Below, piece after piece: positions 26,276-35,925 of a stretch of DNA of 64,000 nucleotides. The DNA lies in contig JADJDJ010000001.1 of the NCBI GenBank assembly GCA_016702745.1, positions 372,001 through 436,000 on the forward strand. The letters run 5' to 3'. Source of the stretch: Chitinophagaceae bacterium. Lineage in GTDB: Bacteria > Bacteroidota > Bacteroidia > Chitinophagales > Chitinophagaceae. Numbering within the stretch: the stretch's first letter is position 1; every line of letters begins with the position of its first letter. Made by a program: the position numbers and the translations under genes. The notes beneath the pieces were generated by a model. The model was not told the DNA's origin, ran no database searches, and was given only the letters and a program-made list of their open reading frames with translations.

Positions 26276-27970
26276 ATGAAACCCAGAATTTACCATTCAA
26301 CTGTACTTCTATTTCTATTATTTCAGTGCCAGTTTATGCTCGCACAGCCATTTGGTTATGATTATGTAAGGGAATTGGTTATACAGGAGTCCCGGATTCC
26401 CAATGGGCCCTCACTAACGAATTTTCCATTATTGGTCCAGCTGACACATAATGATCTCCGCTCTACTGTAAATGGAGGTCATGTGGAAAGCACCAACGGA
26501 CATGATATTCTTTTTTATCAGGATGGATGTACTACTAAATTAGATCATCAGCTGGATACATATGACCCTGTAAACGGAACATTAACTGCCTGGGTGCGGA
26601 TTCCTGTTTTGTCAACTACGATCAATTCCAGCATTTACTTATACTATGGGAATGATACGGTGACCGTTTCCAACTCGACAACAGGTGTTTGGGATAGTAC
26701 TTATTCGGGAGTCTGGCATTTGTCAGATAATCCAGGAGGTACGGCTCCTCAAATTCGCGATGGGGCTCCTAATGCTTACCACGGAACAGCAAACGGAGGA
26801 ATGACAATCGCCAATTCAGTTAACGGGAAGATGGGGAGAGCGCTGAGTTTTGATGAAGTCAACGATTATGTTCGCATTCCGGATTTCCTGTATGGACAGG
26901 AATTGACAGTTTCTTTCTGGTTTAACTACTCTGAAGTAAACGGAAATGCTTATCAGTATCTTTTCAGTCACGGGGCATGGTCTACACCGAACTCACTCAA
27001 TGTTTATATGGGGGAAGATAATATCGCTATTCCGGCAGAGATCCCCAATCGCCAGATGCTAAAGACCAATTTCAGGGATAGCAACGACGCTAATAATTTT
27101 GATACACTTAATGCGGGCAATACCCTCGTAGATGGGAACTGGCATTATTATACTATCCGGATTCAGGATTTCGGAGGGGCCACGATTTATATTGATGGGA
27201 TGCAGGTGGCCCACTATGCTGTGTGGGGGGCCAATAGCTTTGATCCGGCTACAGATATTTTTTTAGGTGGCCGCGAGGATCTGCATACCCAGCGGCATTT
27301 TGGCGGATTACTTGATGAGGTTCGGATCAGCCCGGTCTGGAGAACCAGTAACTGGATATTGACGGAGTATAATAATCAGCAATCCCCTGGTCTGTTTGTT
27401 ATTTCCGGGTTAGAAGGCCCCTCTATAGCGTTTTGTGAACCATTGTCTGTCCGCCTGTCCGAGTTTGAAGCAAAAGAAGCCGCTGATGTCGTAAAATTAA
27501 GATGGAGTTTTGCCAATCCGTCAGAAACGCTGCTGTCTTTTGTCGAGAAAAGCCATGATGGAAATAAATGGCAACTCCTGGCTGAAGCAAAGAACAGGAA
27601 CTCTTTTATTGATTCAACTCCATACCCGGGTAGTTCCTATTACAGGTTACGATACCTGAATGAAGGAAAAGTGAGTTATTCTGAAATTAGAAAGGTGCAG
27701 CTAGCTCAGGAGAATAACTTTTCATCCAGGGTTTATCCCAATCCGGTCTCAGTTAACGGGCGACTATATATTAGCAATGGTAGTGCAGAACAGCCCTTGT
27801 TTGTTGAATTTTTTGATGCCATGGGAAAGATGATAAAAAGAGAGAATTTGATCCGGAGAGATGAAGATCTGTTTTATGCAGAGCTTCCGGCAAACTGTCG
27901 GGGCACCCTGGTGATTCTTCGGATTTTATATAAAGAAAAACAAGAGTACCACAAGGTCATTGTTCGTTGA
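26276..27970 (+). CDS. Secreted DUF2341/LamG-domain protein with T9SS type A sorting domain
   Basis: About 564 residues from the ATG at 26276, chosen because it places the signal peptide (ending FMLAQP) at the start. Domains in order: DUF2341 (about 25-125, YDYVRELVIQ, NFPLLVQLTH, HDILFYQ), a LamG concanavalin-like domain (about 150-385, with the closing GGLLDEVRIS and WILTEYNNQQSP), a beta-sandwich, and a C-terminal type IX sorting domain with VYPNPVSVNGRLYIS. Predicted cell-surface or secreted glycan- or adhesion-related protein; no catalytic site seen. Confidence 0.85.
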   Translation: MKPRIYHSTVLLFLLFQCQFMLAQPFGYDYVRELVIQESRIPNGPSLTNFPLLVQLTHNDLRSTVNGGHVESTNGHDILFYQDGCTTKLDHQLDTYDPVNGTLTAWVRIPVLSTTINSSIYLYYGNDTVTVSNSTTGVWDSTYSGVWHLSDNPGGTAPQIRDGAPNAYHGTANGGMTIANSVNGKMGRALSFDEVNDYVRIPDFLYGQELTVSFWFNYSEVNGNAYQYLFSHGAWSTPNSLNVYMGEDNIAIPAEIPNRQMLKTNFRDSNDANNFDTLNAGNTLVDGNWHYYTIRIQDFGGATIYIDGMQVAHYAVWGANSFDPATDIFLGGREDLHTQRHFGGLLDEVRISPVWRTSNWILTEYNNQQSPGLFVISGLEGPSIAFCEPLSVRLSEFEAKEAADVVKLRWSFANPSETLLSFVEKSHDGNKWQLLAEAKNRNSFIDSTPYPGSSYYRLRYLNEGKVSYSEIRKVQLAQENNFSSRVYPNPVSVNGRLYISNGSAEQPLFVEFFDAMGKMIKRENLIRRDEDLFYAELPANCRGTLVILRILYKEKQEYHKVIVR

Positions 27971-28043
27971 TTTTTGCTTCATACTTATGAATAATTAAGA
28001 TTGGTCTGTTACCCACCTATTTTTAAAACCAAACAACCAGCTT

Positions 28044-28757
28044 ATGTACCAGCCTCTTGTTGCTTTTTGTAAAAGAGTTTTCAGTAATCGAAATTTGCTT
28101 TTCCTGAACGGACTACTCTGTATTGCCTATCCGTTATGCTATACTTTTCTGGTTCTTCTGCCCCTTGGTAGTGAAGCAAATACACCAGGATCTTCCGGTA
28201 ATGGTGTAATAGTTATTAATAGTCTTTTCCTGGCTATTATTGTCCTTACTGTTAATACCATCCTTACTTTATATCGTCAGTTTTCGAGCCCTAGAACTTT
28301 GATCATTCGGTTGGTTTTTTATGTACTTTTCACTATTTGGGTTTTTTACGCTTTAGTGTGCTGCATCTTTTCATTATTCTCCCCCGGATTTCTTACAAAG
28401 TTATATCATGTGGTGAGCCACGATTTCAGGTGGATGGATTTTCGCTTTTTTATCATTCTGAGTGTTTTTGGTTTTGGGATGAGTTATCTGACGTGGATGT
28501 ATTATAAGGGAACCAGAATGCAGCAACATGCATACTATCTGATCTTTACCCTGCTTTTATTCTCTTATAAACTAATGTTACCACATTTCCTGTTTATTTC
28601 GGCATGGGTCTTTTACGCCGGTTATAATTTTACTATCTATTACAATATTATTGATCAGTCAGGATTGTCCCGCAACCTGGAGCTGAATATATTTCAGGGC
28701 CATCAGGATGGAGTCGGACTCATTCGATTTGAAAACGACATCAGCAACCCTCACTAG
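28044..28757 (+). CDS. Multi-pass membrane protein, unknown
   Basis: A 237-residue protein with about six hydrophobic helices (for example residues 19-40, 55-74, 88-112, 133-153, 164-178, 182-200) and a short polar C-terminal tail. No recognised family. It lies 73 bases after the LamG protein and 23 before the M14 peptidase gene in the same direction, so may form an operon with them. Confidence 0.7.
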   Translation: MYQPLVAFCKRVFSNRNLLFLNGLLCIAYPLCYTFLVLLPLGSEANTPGSSGNGVIVINSLFLAIIVLTVNTILTLYRQFSSPRTLIIRLVFYVLFTIWVFYALVCCIFSLFSPGFLTKLYHVVSHDFRWMDFRFFIILSVFGFGMSYLTWMYYKGTRMQQHAYYLIFTLLLFSYKLMLPHFLFISAWVFYAGYNFTIYYNIIDQSGLSRNLELNIFQGHQDGVGLIRFENDISNPH

Positions 28758-28780
28758 GGTTGATTTTAAAACCAAAACAA

Positions 28781-31049
28781 ATGAAAAACCTAAGAACAAT
28801 CTTTTTCGTCACCCTTCTTTTTCATGCAATGGGAAGCCTGAGTCAACCCGGTTATCGCCGGGTTCGGCTTTCCGTTGGCAAAAATGAACTTTCTATTCTT
28901 CAAAAAGCAGAAGTGTTATCGGAACACTATCATATTAAAAACGGCCAGTTGGAAATGGAGCTGGATCCTGAAGAGTTTAAAACCCTGAAAGGATTATCCA
29001 TCCCTTTTCAGGAAATAATACCACCATATGCGGTTCCAAATGGCAGTTCTGTGGCATTTCAAAGACAGCAATCCGCTTTGGCACCAGTCAATTTTACAAC
29101 TGGCTCAATGGGGGGTATTATACATATGAAGAAGCAATGGCAATAATGGACGAAATGCGAAGTAAGTATCCCCTGCTGGTCTCAGCAAAAGATACCCTGG
29201 GGTTTACACATGAAGGAAGACCAGTTGTCGCATTCCGAATCAGTGACAACCCGGGCATGGAAGAAGCGGGAGAGGATGAGTGGCTGATGACATCCCTTCA
29301 TCACTCCAATGAAGTAATGGGAATGAGTGTTGTTTTTTATTATATATGGCACCTGTTGGAAAATTATGATGTTGATCCGGTTATAAGAAAATTGTTGAAT
29401 AATTCATCTCTTTTTGTCATTCCCGTCGTAAATCCCGATGGCCTCGCCTTTAATGAGTCTACTAACCCGGCCGGAGGCGGAACCTGGCGAAAAACCGTAA
29501 GCCACGCGTTATTGGTGCCACAACTCATTACGGTGTTGATCTGAACAGAAATTATGGGTACAACTGGGGTTACACACATCCTGGCCAACTTGGACAGGCC
29601 GGGTCAAATTTTGCAGGAAACAGCTATTACAGAGGAACAGCTGCATGGAGTGAGCAGGAAACTTCACTGATTCGCAATTTTTGCCAGTCGCGGAACTTTA
29701 CAGCTGCTTTTAATTACCATGCCTGGGATGACTCTTTTAATTATCCATGGAACTATGATTTGGACAGTTCAACTACAGACCATGGAATTTTTACAGCGAT
29801 AGCAGCTTTTTGTACAGAAAAAAATGGATTTGAGTATGGTACTTTTAATCAGACGCTGGGTTACTCCGCAAATGGAACATCTGATGACTGGCTCTATGGG
29901 GATCAGGCGACCAAAAATAAAATTTATTCATTTACGATTGAAGTGGGTAAGTCTTTTTACCCTGCACCCGCTTTGATTTTTCCATACTGTGATAGTTTAT
30001 TGGACGCTAACCTGAAAATGCTAAAGATGGCGGCGAGTTATGCGGAAGCAATTGAAACGGGCAGCGATACCTTGCATTCCCTGTCGGCTGAAGTGAACTT
30101 TTCAATTAAAAGATATAGTATCAAGGAGAAAAGTTTTACTGTATCTCTTGAGCCATTGGGTTTTCCTGAAGTTCCGATTATCGTTAGCGGGGCCCCAATC
30201 GTGTACAATGATCTGGCATTTTTGGAAGATCGTAGCGGAGGAAGCATCAGATATACTGTTCCAGCTTCTACGGCAAACGGAACAGTAGTCCGTTTCCTGC
30301 TCAAGGTGGATAATGGAAGCTGGACTGTTACGGATACCATTACAAAAATATTCATAGGACATACGGCACTATCACTGGCTTGTGAGAATACAGCAGAGCC
30401 TAACGAAAATATCACACAGGCAAGTGCGCTGTATCCGGGAATTCGGGTGTCAGCCGCTATAGAAACTTCGAAGGACCAGGACTGGTTCTATATTGACAAT
30501 GAAATCGGTAAAGAGAATATCAGGATTTTGTTATCCGGACTGCCCTCAGACTTTGATATGGAGTTAAGGGACCCTGATGGACAAGTTGTTGCCATAGCTG
30601 AGAATGCCGGACTGGCTAATGATACAATTGTGTTTAATACCCTTAGGACAGGGCGGTATTATCTGAGAATCTATGGCTTTCATAATGCCTTTGATAAGTA
30701 TCGTTGTTATTCACTTTCTGGTACACTCGGTTCCGGCAGATTCGCAGAACCTGTGCCAGGCAAGTTTAAAAAAGTAAGCGGAGGAAATACAGTTGCTTTT
30801 TCGCTTTCGCCTGTTCCAGCCAATGATGAGATCCGAGTCATTGCAAGAAGCGGTAAGAGGCAGCAGATTATGTGGATGCTGGTAGATAATACCGGAAAAC
30901 TGTATCAAAAGGGAGGGGAAACACTTGAAACAGGGATTTCCGGTTTTTCCGTTAACCTCAGGTATCTGCCCACGGGAGTTTATTTGCTGAAATTTTTCTC
31001 TAAAGAAGGATATTGGATGCCCGCATCCCTGAGTTTAATTAAGAAGTAA
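28781..31049 (+). pseudogene. Secreted M14 zinc carboxypeptidase with PPC and T9SS domains, two frameshifts
   Basis: Three consecutive frames (28781-29146, 29137-29544, about 29530-31049) form one protein of about 755 residues. Signal peptide (ending SLSQP), propeptide, then an M14 domain: YYTYEEAMAIMDEM, zinc ligands in LHHSNEVMG and NYHAWDDS, HYGVDLNRNYGYNWG, and catalytic Glu in FTIEVGKSFYP. It is followed by a pre-peptidase C-terminal domain (DQDWFYID...YYLRIYGF) and a T9SS type A end. The first break is near 29100; the second needs one more A in the A-run at 29490-29494. Homopolymer indels and intact motifs suggest sequence error. Confidence 0.85.
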
Positions 31050-31641
31050 TTGAAGGGTATTTCCGGATTCCAGTTGAGTTGAATTTTGAAAGGAGTCCGC
31101 AACAGGAGTTAGTAGTCTTAAAGAGTCGTATGTTAAATTATAAATTGGGATCAGTTTTTACTTTCTCCATTCAGCAGGCTAAGCCCTGTGTATGCCTGCT
31201 GCCTCAGGAGAATTATACATTCGAAAGGAAGAGCATCAGATCATGGTTTCAAAAGTTTAGCCGGACATCCTGGGTAACAACTGTCAGACAGATGGCATTA
31301 TGGAAGGGATTGCTGACATTCGGGAAAAGCCTCTACTGGAAAGACTATTCATTTTGGAATTTGTTGATAAGATAATCCGGTCAAAAGATGATAGACAGAA
31401 TCCGGGTTTTTACCGGGCGTCATCAGGCAATCTTTTTTTTATTCGGGTCATTGATCATAACCCTCTCTGATGAAGTGAATTGGCAAGGCAGCCCTGGTCC
31501 TTCGGGTGAGTCACCCGGTTGGGTTTGTCATACGACGGGGATAAACTAACAGGGATTGTTTAAAAGGGATACCAAAATCAGATAGGCATGTAGTATTTAC
31601 GCATTGAACTAGTATAAATATCCATCAGTAAACTTTGATTT
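31050..31641. other. Intergenic region upstream of the NarL-type regulator
   Basis: A 592-base gap. A plus-strand frame at 31079-31375 has no signal, family or codon support. A perfect dyad CGGGTGA-G-TCACCCG lies at 31503-31517, 125 bases before the regulator start. No other element seen. Confidence 0.45.
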
Positions 31642-32277
31642 ATGACAATGATCAAAATTTTAATTATTGAAGAACATCTTTTATTCCGGGAATCTTTTTC
31701 AAAAATGCTTAACAGTGACACCCGGCTTCAGGTTGTTGGAGCTACAGGCTCTTTTAAGGAGGCATTTAGCATTTGCATCAATAATCAGCCCGACGTATTA
31801 ATTGTGGGAACACATTTGTCTCCAGTAGATGGCTTTATGGTAACAGAAAAGATAAAAATCAGTTTCCCGGATATTCGGGTGATTGGTCTTTCGGCCTATG
31901 GCCTTCCAATCCTGGTCAAAAGATTCTTACGGCTTGGAGGAAGCGGGTATATTACCAAACATGCATCCTGCGCTGAGTGTATTGAATGTGTTGTGGCGGT
32001 TAGTAAGGGTCAGGTGTACCTGAGTGAAGATGTTAAAGACTCTTTTTTGCATGAAGAAGTAATGCCGGCGACAGAATCCTCAGGATGGAGTTCCCTGACC
32101 AGCCGGGAATTACTAATCCTCCAGGGAGTGAAAAATGGAAAGTCCTCCCGGATTTTGGCGGCTGAGTTAGGACTTTCTTCTAAAACGGTTGAAGCCCACC
32201 GGTACCGGATTCTAAAGAAACTGAATTTGAAAAGCAGTGTAGCGCTTGTTCAGTATGCGAATATGCAGGGAATCTAG
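31642..32277 (+). CDS. NarL/LuxR-type response regulator lacking the phospho-acceptor Asp
   Basis: A 211-residue regulator with an N-terminal receiver-like domain and a C-terminal LuxR helix-turn-helix (about 150-207: LTSRELLILQGVKNGKSSRILAAELGLSS...). In the receiver, the acidic pocket is Glu10-Glu11, and the conserved Lys106 (GYITKHA) remains. The segment DVLIVGTHLSPVDG shows Gly56 where the phosphorylated Asp should be. It probably cannot be phosphorylated in the usual way. No kinase is adjacent. It stands alone, with 592 bases before it. Confidence 0.87.
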   Translation: MTMIKILIIEEHLLFRESFSKMLNSDTRLQVVGATGSFKEAFSICINNQPDVLIVGTHLSPVDGFMVTEKIKISFPDIRVIGLSAYGLPILVKRFLRLGGSGYITKHASCAECIECVVAVSKGQVYLSEDVKDSFLHEEVMPATESSGWSSLTSRELLILQGVKNGKSSRILAAELGLSSKTVEAHRYRILKKLNLKSSVALVQYANMQGI

Positions 32278-32526
32278 TCGGAACAATCACCTGTTTGTGG
32301 CTTTGTTTGGATGCTATTTGAAATTGGAAATTCAATAGCCAGTGATTTTCAATAAATGGTATTTTATTACAATGGGCTTTGGAGCAACCCAAAGTCTGTC
32401 ATTGATTCGGGGAATAAATGCGTCAGGCTTCCAGTGATCAGGTGTTGAAGAATTTTATTCGTAATCCTTAGCTGGATCAGCGAGTTGCAACATAAACCCT
32501 GATCGTAACATTCTCTCCACTTTGGT

Positions 32527-33663
32527 TCAGCGAAAATCCAGGCTAAAGCTATAGTCATCCCATTGAACAACCAGTTCACCGCCGGTTTCGTTTTCTCTCA
32601 GTAGGAAACTTAGTTTTTCAACCGGTGCTGACAGCCGGCTAGTTTTCATGGGCAATTGCAACAGGTCTTTTGACCGGTCATACTGAGTACCGAATATGTT
32701 GATGGCTTTATTGATGATTAAGATGGCTTTTTCTTGACCGGGAACCATCCAGATCGTGTATCTGCCTGCCGGAATAGTTTTGTCTCCGCATTGTATCTCC
32801 TTTGAAAGAGTCAAATGAGTAGCAAAGTTGCTGCCTAGTCTCCAAAGTTGGTTCCAGGGCACAACGTTACCAAAAATCTCCCGCCCTCTTTTTTGCGGAC
32901 GTCCAAAAGTGATCTGCATCTCGTTCCCTTTGATCACCGCCCTAACAGTATCAGAAGGGGAGAGGAGTCCTGCCCGACCTTCCTTTTTTTCTTTCTCTGT
33001 CCAGATTCCAGCTAGTTCAATAAAATTGAAAGGAGCTATAGCGGTGGCTATAGTTTTGATGGTGGTTGCTGTCGCATCCACTTCACTGAGATGTCCATTA
33101 TTATTTACCCGAATCCTGACCGGGAAGAAAAAAACCTTTGTTTCGAACTCTCCATCCTTGACTTTCTTTATATAACTCTTCGAAGGCTGATTCGTAAACC
33201 GTTGAATCATGATGCTGTCCTTTCCTTCTTTGAGGGCCTGGCGCAGCATCTGTTCAAACAGAGATACATCGTTGTCCATCGAAGGAACGGCCCCCCGCTG
33301 AACAATAAAAGTCCCTGAGAAAATAGAATCACGCTTGCCACTGCGTTTCATTTCCTGGGATACAATTGTATCCTCTATTGCCACCTGTCGTTCCATGATG
33401 GCATCCGACACTCCTGGGTAACTGCTCCTGTATTCGAATTTTTGAATAAAGCCATTTGGGTTTAATGTATATCTGAATGTTGTCAGCATGACCCTGGGAA
33501 AACGACTGATAATTTCTCCCTCTACAATAGTCTTCTCTCTTGTATAGTGCTGTAGGGCGATGCTGTCTTCTCCGATTTTAAAGATATAATGATACTGCTG
33601 CTGGGCCTGGCCGGCGAGTGTGCCAGAAAATAGTAACAGTGTCAGTAGCCTGATTCGGTTCAT
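32527..33663 (-). CDS. Secreted DUF2911-domain protein
   Basis: About 378 residues from the Met at 33663 (signal peptide ending GQAQQ). The C-terminal part (about 240-378) is a DUF2911 domain: VRAVIKGNEMQITFGRPQKRGREIFG, PWNQLWRLGSNFATHLT, GRYTIWMVPG and a terminal LVVQWDDYSFSLDF. The N-terminal 230 residues are a beta-rich region without family match. Function of DUF2911 is unknown; it occurs in exported Bacteroidota proteins. An upstream in-frame Met at 33678 is less likely. Confidence 0.82.
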   Translation of the reverse strand: MNRIRLLTLLLFSGTLAGQAQQQYHYIFKIGEDSIALQHYTREKTIVEGEIISRFPRVMLTTFRYTLNPNGFIQKFEYRSSYPGVSDAIMERQVAIEDTIVSQEMKRSGKRDSIFSGTFIVQRGAVPSMDNDVSLFEQMLRQALKEGKDSIMIQRFTNQPSKSYIKKVKDGEFETKVFFFPVRIRVNNNGHLSEVDATATTIKTIATAIAPFNFIELAGIWTEKEKKEGRAGLLSPSDTVRAVIKGNEMQITFGRPQKRGREIFGNVVPWNQLWRLGSNFATHLTLSKEIQCGDKTIPAGRYTIWMVPGQEKAILIINKAINIFGTQYDRSKDLLQLPMKTSRLSAPVEKLSFLLRENETGGELVVQWDDYSFSLDFR

Positions 33664-33942
33664 TATGTGGCTTATCATATACAGAAGTTTTAGTTGTTTC
33701 TCAATATCCTTGAATGATTAAGTTACCGGCTTTGGTGGCAATAAACCGGCGGCATTCTACAAGCGGTTAGCGGATATTCCGATTGTTTATCTCTCTTTTT
33801 TTGTCTGGATGAAAGGAGTTGTATTTGGTTGACTGAAACCTGCTGTATGTATGGTGTTAATGGTGATTGGTCTTTTATTAACATAGCTTAACTTTTGTTC
33901 CTCTATTTTACAACCGGTTATTCATGATTTAAATTCTCCTCT

Positions 33943-34599
33943 ATGATGAAAAAAGAAATCGGTCTGCTGCTTGTCATTTGCCTTACTGCGCAGATGCTGG
34001 CTGCGCAAACAATTAAGTCTGGTACCATCAAATACAGCATCGAACGCCAGGCGCAAATTCAGTTCAGCGGTAAACAGCTGACACAAAAAATGCAAACTGT
34101 CGACCTGCTTGATTTTAGTGATGGGTATTACCGGCTGATCTGTTCCCTGATGCCTGCGGAAGAAACTGTATCCGGAATTAACGTCAGTACAGGGGCGGCA
34201 ATTATGACGGCTTTCTATATGCCTAAAGAGAGGGCTGTTTTTCAACATATGCAGTCCAATGGTAAGCACTATGGTCTTGTACAAAATAAGACAATTTTGA
34301 CCTCCATTCAACCCACAGGTAAGATGGATTCCATTATGGGATTCCGGGTTGAGGAATTCACCTGCCTGTATAATGGTGAAACAGCGCAGGGCTGGTATTG
34401 TACCTCACTTCCTTCAATGATTTCTCCTTTTGGAAATCTTGGATTGCCTGGAGCCCTTCTCCGGTTTAATTCCCCTGCTGCAGTAGTGCAGTTATTAAGC
34501 ATAGAACTTAATCAGGTTCATGAAGTAAAGGATTTGCAACTTCCGGCTGATACAAAAATTGTTTCGAAAGAAGAATTCATGAAGGAATCCCGTCAGTAA
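33943..34599 (+). CDS. GLPGLI-family secreted protein
   Basis: A 218-residue exported protein (signal peptide ending MLAAQ) with the family's name motif as NLGLPGALLRF (about residues 166-176), preceded by MGFRVEEFTCLYNGETAQGWYCTSLP. The family is confined largely to Bacteroidota and its function is unknown; it is often near TonB-linked or peptidase genes. It lies 21 bases before the serine hydrolase gene in the same direction. Confidence 0.83.
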   Translation: MMKKEIGLLLVICLTAQMLAAQTIKSGTIKYSIERQAQIQFSGKQLTQKMQTVDLLDFSDGYYRLICSLMPAEETVSGINVSTGAAIMTAFYMPKERAVFQHMQSNGKHYGLVQNKTILTSIQPTGKMDSIMGFRVEEFTCLYNGETAQGWYCTSLPSMISPFGNLGLPGALLRFNSPAAVVQLLSIELNQVHEVKDLQLPADTKIVSKEEFMKESRQ

Positions 34600-34620
34600 T
34601 AGGCAATTTTAAAGACAGAT

Positions 34621-35796
34621 ATGATCATGAAAAAAATAAGTCTAATTTATTTACTTGGATTCTTAATGGGTTCAGTTGCCTGCGGACAGGTAATAAATAA
34701 AAGTAAGCTTGATACCCTTCTAAAAAGAGCTAAGCAGAACAATTCAGAAGCAGTTATCATCTATAAAGACAATAAATTAGTTTCAGAAAAGTATTTTGGC
34801 ATTGGACAGGCCAATATGAAAATTGAAAGTATGTCCTGCACGAAAAGTATTGTTGGGCTTGCAGTTGCATGCCTGCTTACCGACAATTTAATTGATAGCC
34901 TTGATATTCCTGTTTCAAACTACTACCCCGAATGGAGACAGGGACAAAAGCAATTCATAACTATAAGACACTTAGTGAATATGACTTCTGGTCTTCAAAA
35001 TAATCCTAATGCATCAATAGAAATTTATCCCAGTCCTGACTTTGTTCAATTAGCCCTTGCTGCTGAACTTTCTAGCAAGCCAGGTGAAATTTGGGCGTAT
35101 AACAATAAGTCTTTAAATCTGATGGCAGGAGTTATAAAAAGTATTACAGGTAAACGAATGGACATTTATATTGGTGAGCGTCTTTTTAGACCATTGGGAA
35201 TTACCGATTTTAGTTGGTCGCTTGATAGTCTTGGTAACCCTCATGTAATGTCTGGATGTCAGATTAAGCCAATGGACTTTGCTAAAGTTGGACTTTTATT
35301 ATTAAATAAAGGGAAATTTAATAATGAAGTAGTAATTGCAGAAAAACACATAGCTCAAGTAACCACACCATGTAAACAGTATAATGGATATGGAATGTTG
35401 TGGTGGATAGACTATGAAAAGACGATTTCGATTATTGATGATGAAATTATTAACGAGTTAATAAATGCAAAGCTAACTAAAGACTTTATCGAAAAAGCAA
35501 TAAAAATGAAAGGAGTTTACAACTCAAATGAAGAGTATTATGCTAAAATTCTAAATGTGTTTGGGGATAATCCTTGGGGTTATATTAATGAAACTATTGG
35601 GCCAGGCCTGCGCCTACGTAAAAAGGAGTTTAGTGGCAATGTGACATATAGAGCTGACGGTTATTTAGGTAATTATATCATCGTAGACCCAAAAAGTAAA
35701 ATTGTTGCAGTCAGGATGATAAGCCATCAAAGTTTCGAGAATGAAAATGACAATTATGTTGACTTTGGGAAGCAGGTGTTGAATTTAACTGAATAG
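34621..35796 (+). CDS. Serine hydrolase, beta-lactamase/penicillin-binding fold, lipoprotein
   Basis: A 391-residue exported protein with a lipobox (GSVAC, Cys21). The class C active site is present: Ser72-Cys-Thr-Lys75 and Tyr160-Asn-Asn162, with the third KTG-like region less clear. Members act as peptidases or esterases; substrate unknown. The gene is visibly more AT-rich than its neighbours (17 G/C in its first 60 bases) and uses different codons, suggesting recent arrival. It is followed at 35811-35899 by a long hairpin that resembles a cassette recombination site. Confidence 0.88.
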   Translation: MIMKKISLIYLLGFLMGSVACGQVINKSKLDTLLKRAKQNNSEAVIIYKDNKLVSEKYFGIGQANMKIESMSCTKSIVGLAVACLLTDNLIDSLDIPVSNYYPEWRQGQKQFITIRHLVNMTSGLQNNPNASIEIYPSPDFVQLALAAELSSKPGEIWAYNNKSLNLMAGVIKSITGKRMDIYIGERLFRPLGITDFSWSLDSLGNPHVMSGCQIKPMDFAKVGLLLLNKGKFNNEVVIAEKHIAQVTTPCKQYNGYGMLWWIDYEKTISIIDDEIINELINAKLTKDFIEKAIKMKGVYNSNEEYYAKILNVFGDNPWGYINETIGPGLRLRKKEFSGNVTYRADGYLGNYIIVDPKSKIVAVRMISHQSFENENDNYVDFGKQVLNLTE

Positions 35797-35925
35797 AAAC
35801 AGCGTATAACACGGGTTTGGCGTCAGGCGGACTGAAGTGCAAACTTGTAGCATTGTGACTCTAATGAAATTAAGTGAAACTTTGTTCTTCTAAACCCGTC
35901 CGAACGAAAAGCCCGAAACCGAAAT
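35797..35925. other. Long imperfect hairpin resembling a gene-cassette (attC-like) site
   Basis: Outer arms ACGGGTTT (35811-35818) and AAACCCGT (35892-35899) are perfect inverted repeats 73 bases apart. Between them GAAGT/ACTTTG, CTT/AAG and CATT/AATG can pair in register, giving a long stem with bulges. It begins with TATAAC just after the AT-rich serine hydrolase gene. The overall form (TATAACACGGGTTTGGCG... TAAACCCGTCC) is like integron attC sites, but the canonical right-hand GTTA core is not evident. Position and form are seen; function is inference. Confidence 0.4.

Noticed and set aside
31079..31375. 98-residue plus-strand frame in the gap before the NarL-type regulator
   Set aside because: No signal sequence, domain or neighbour support; composition looks non-coding.
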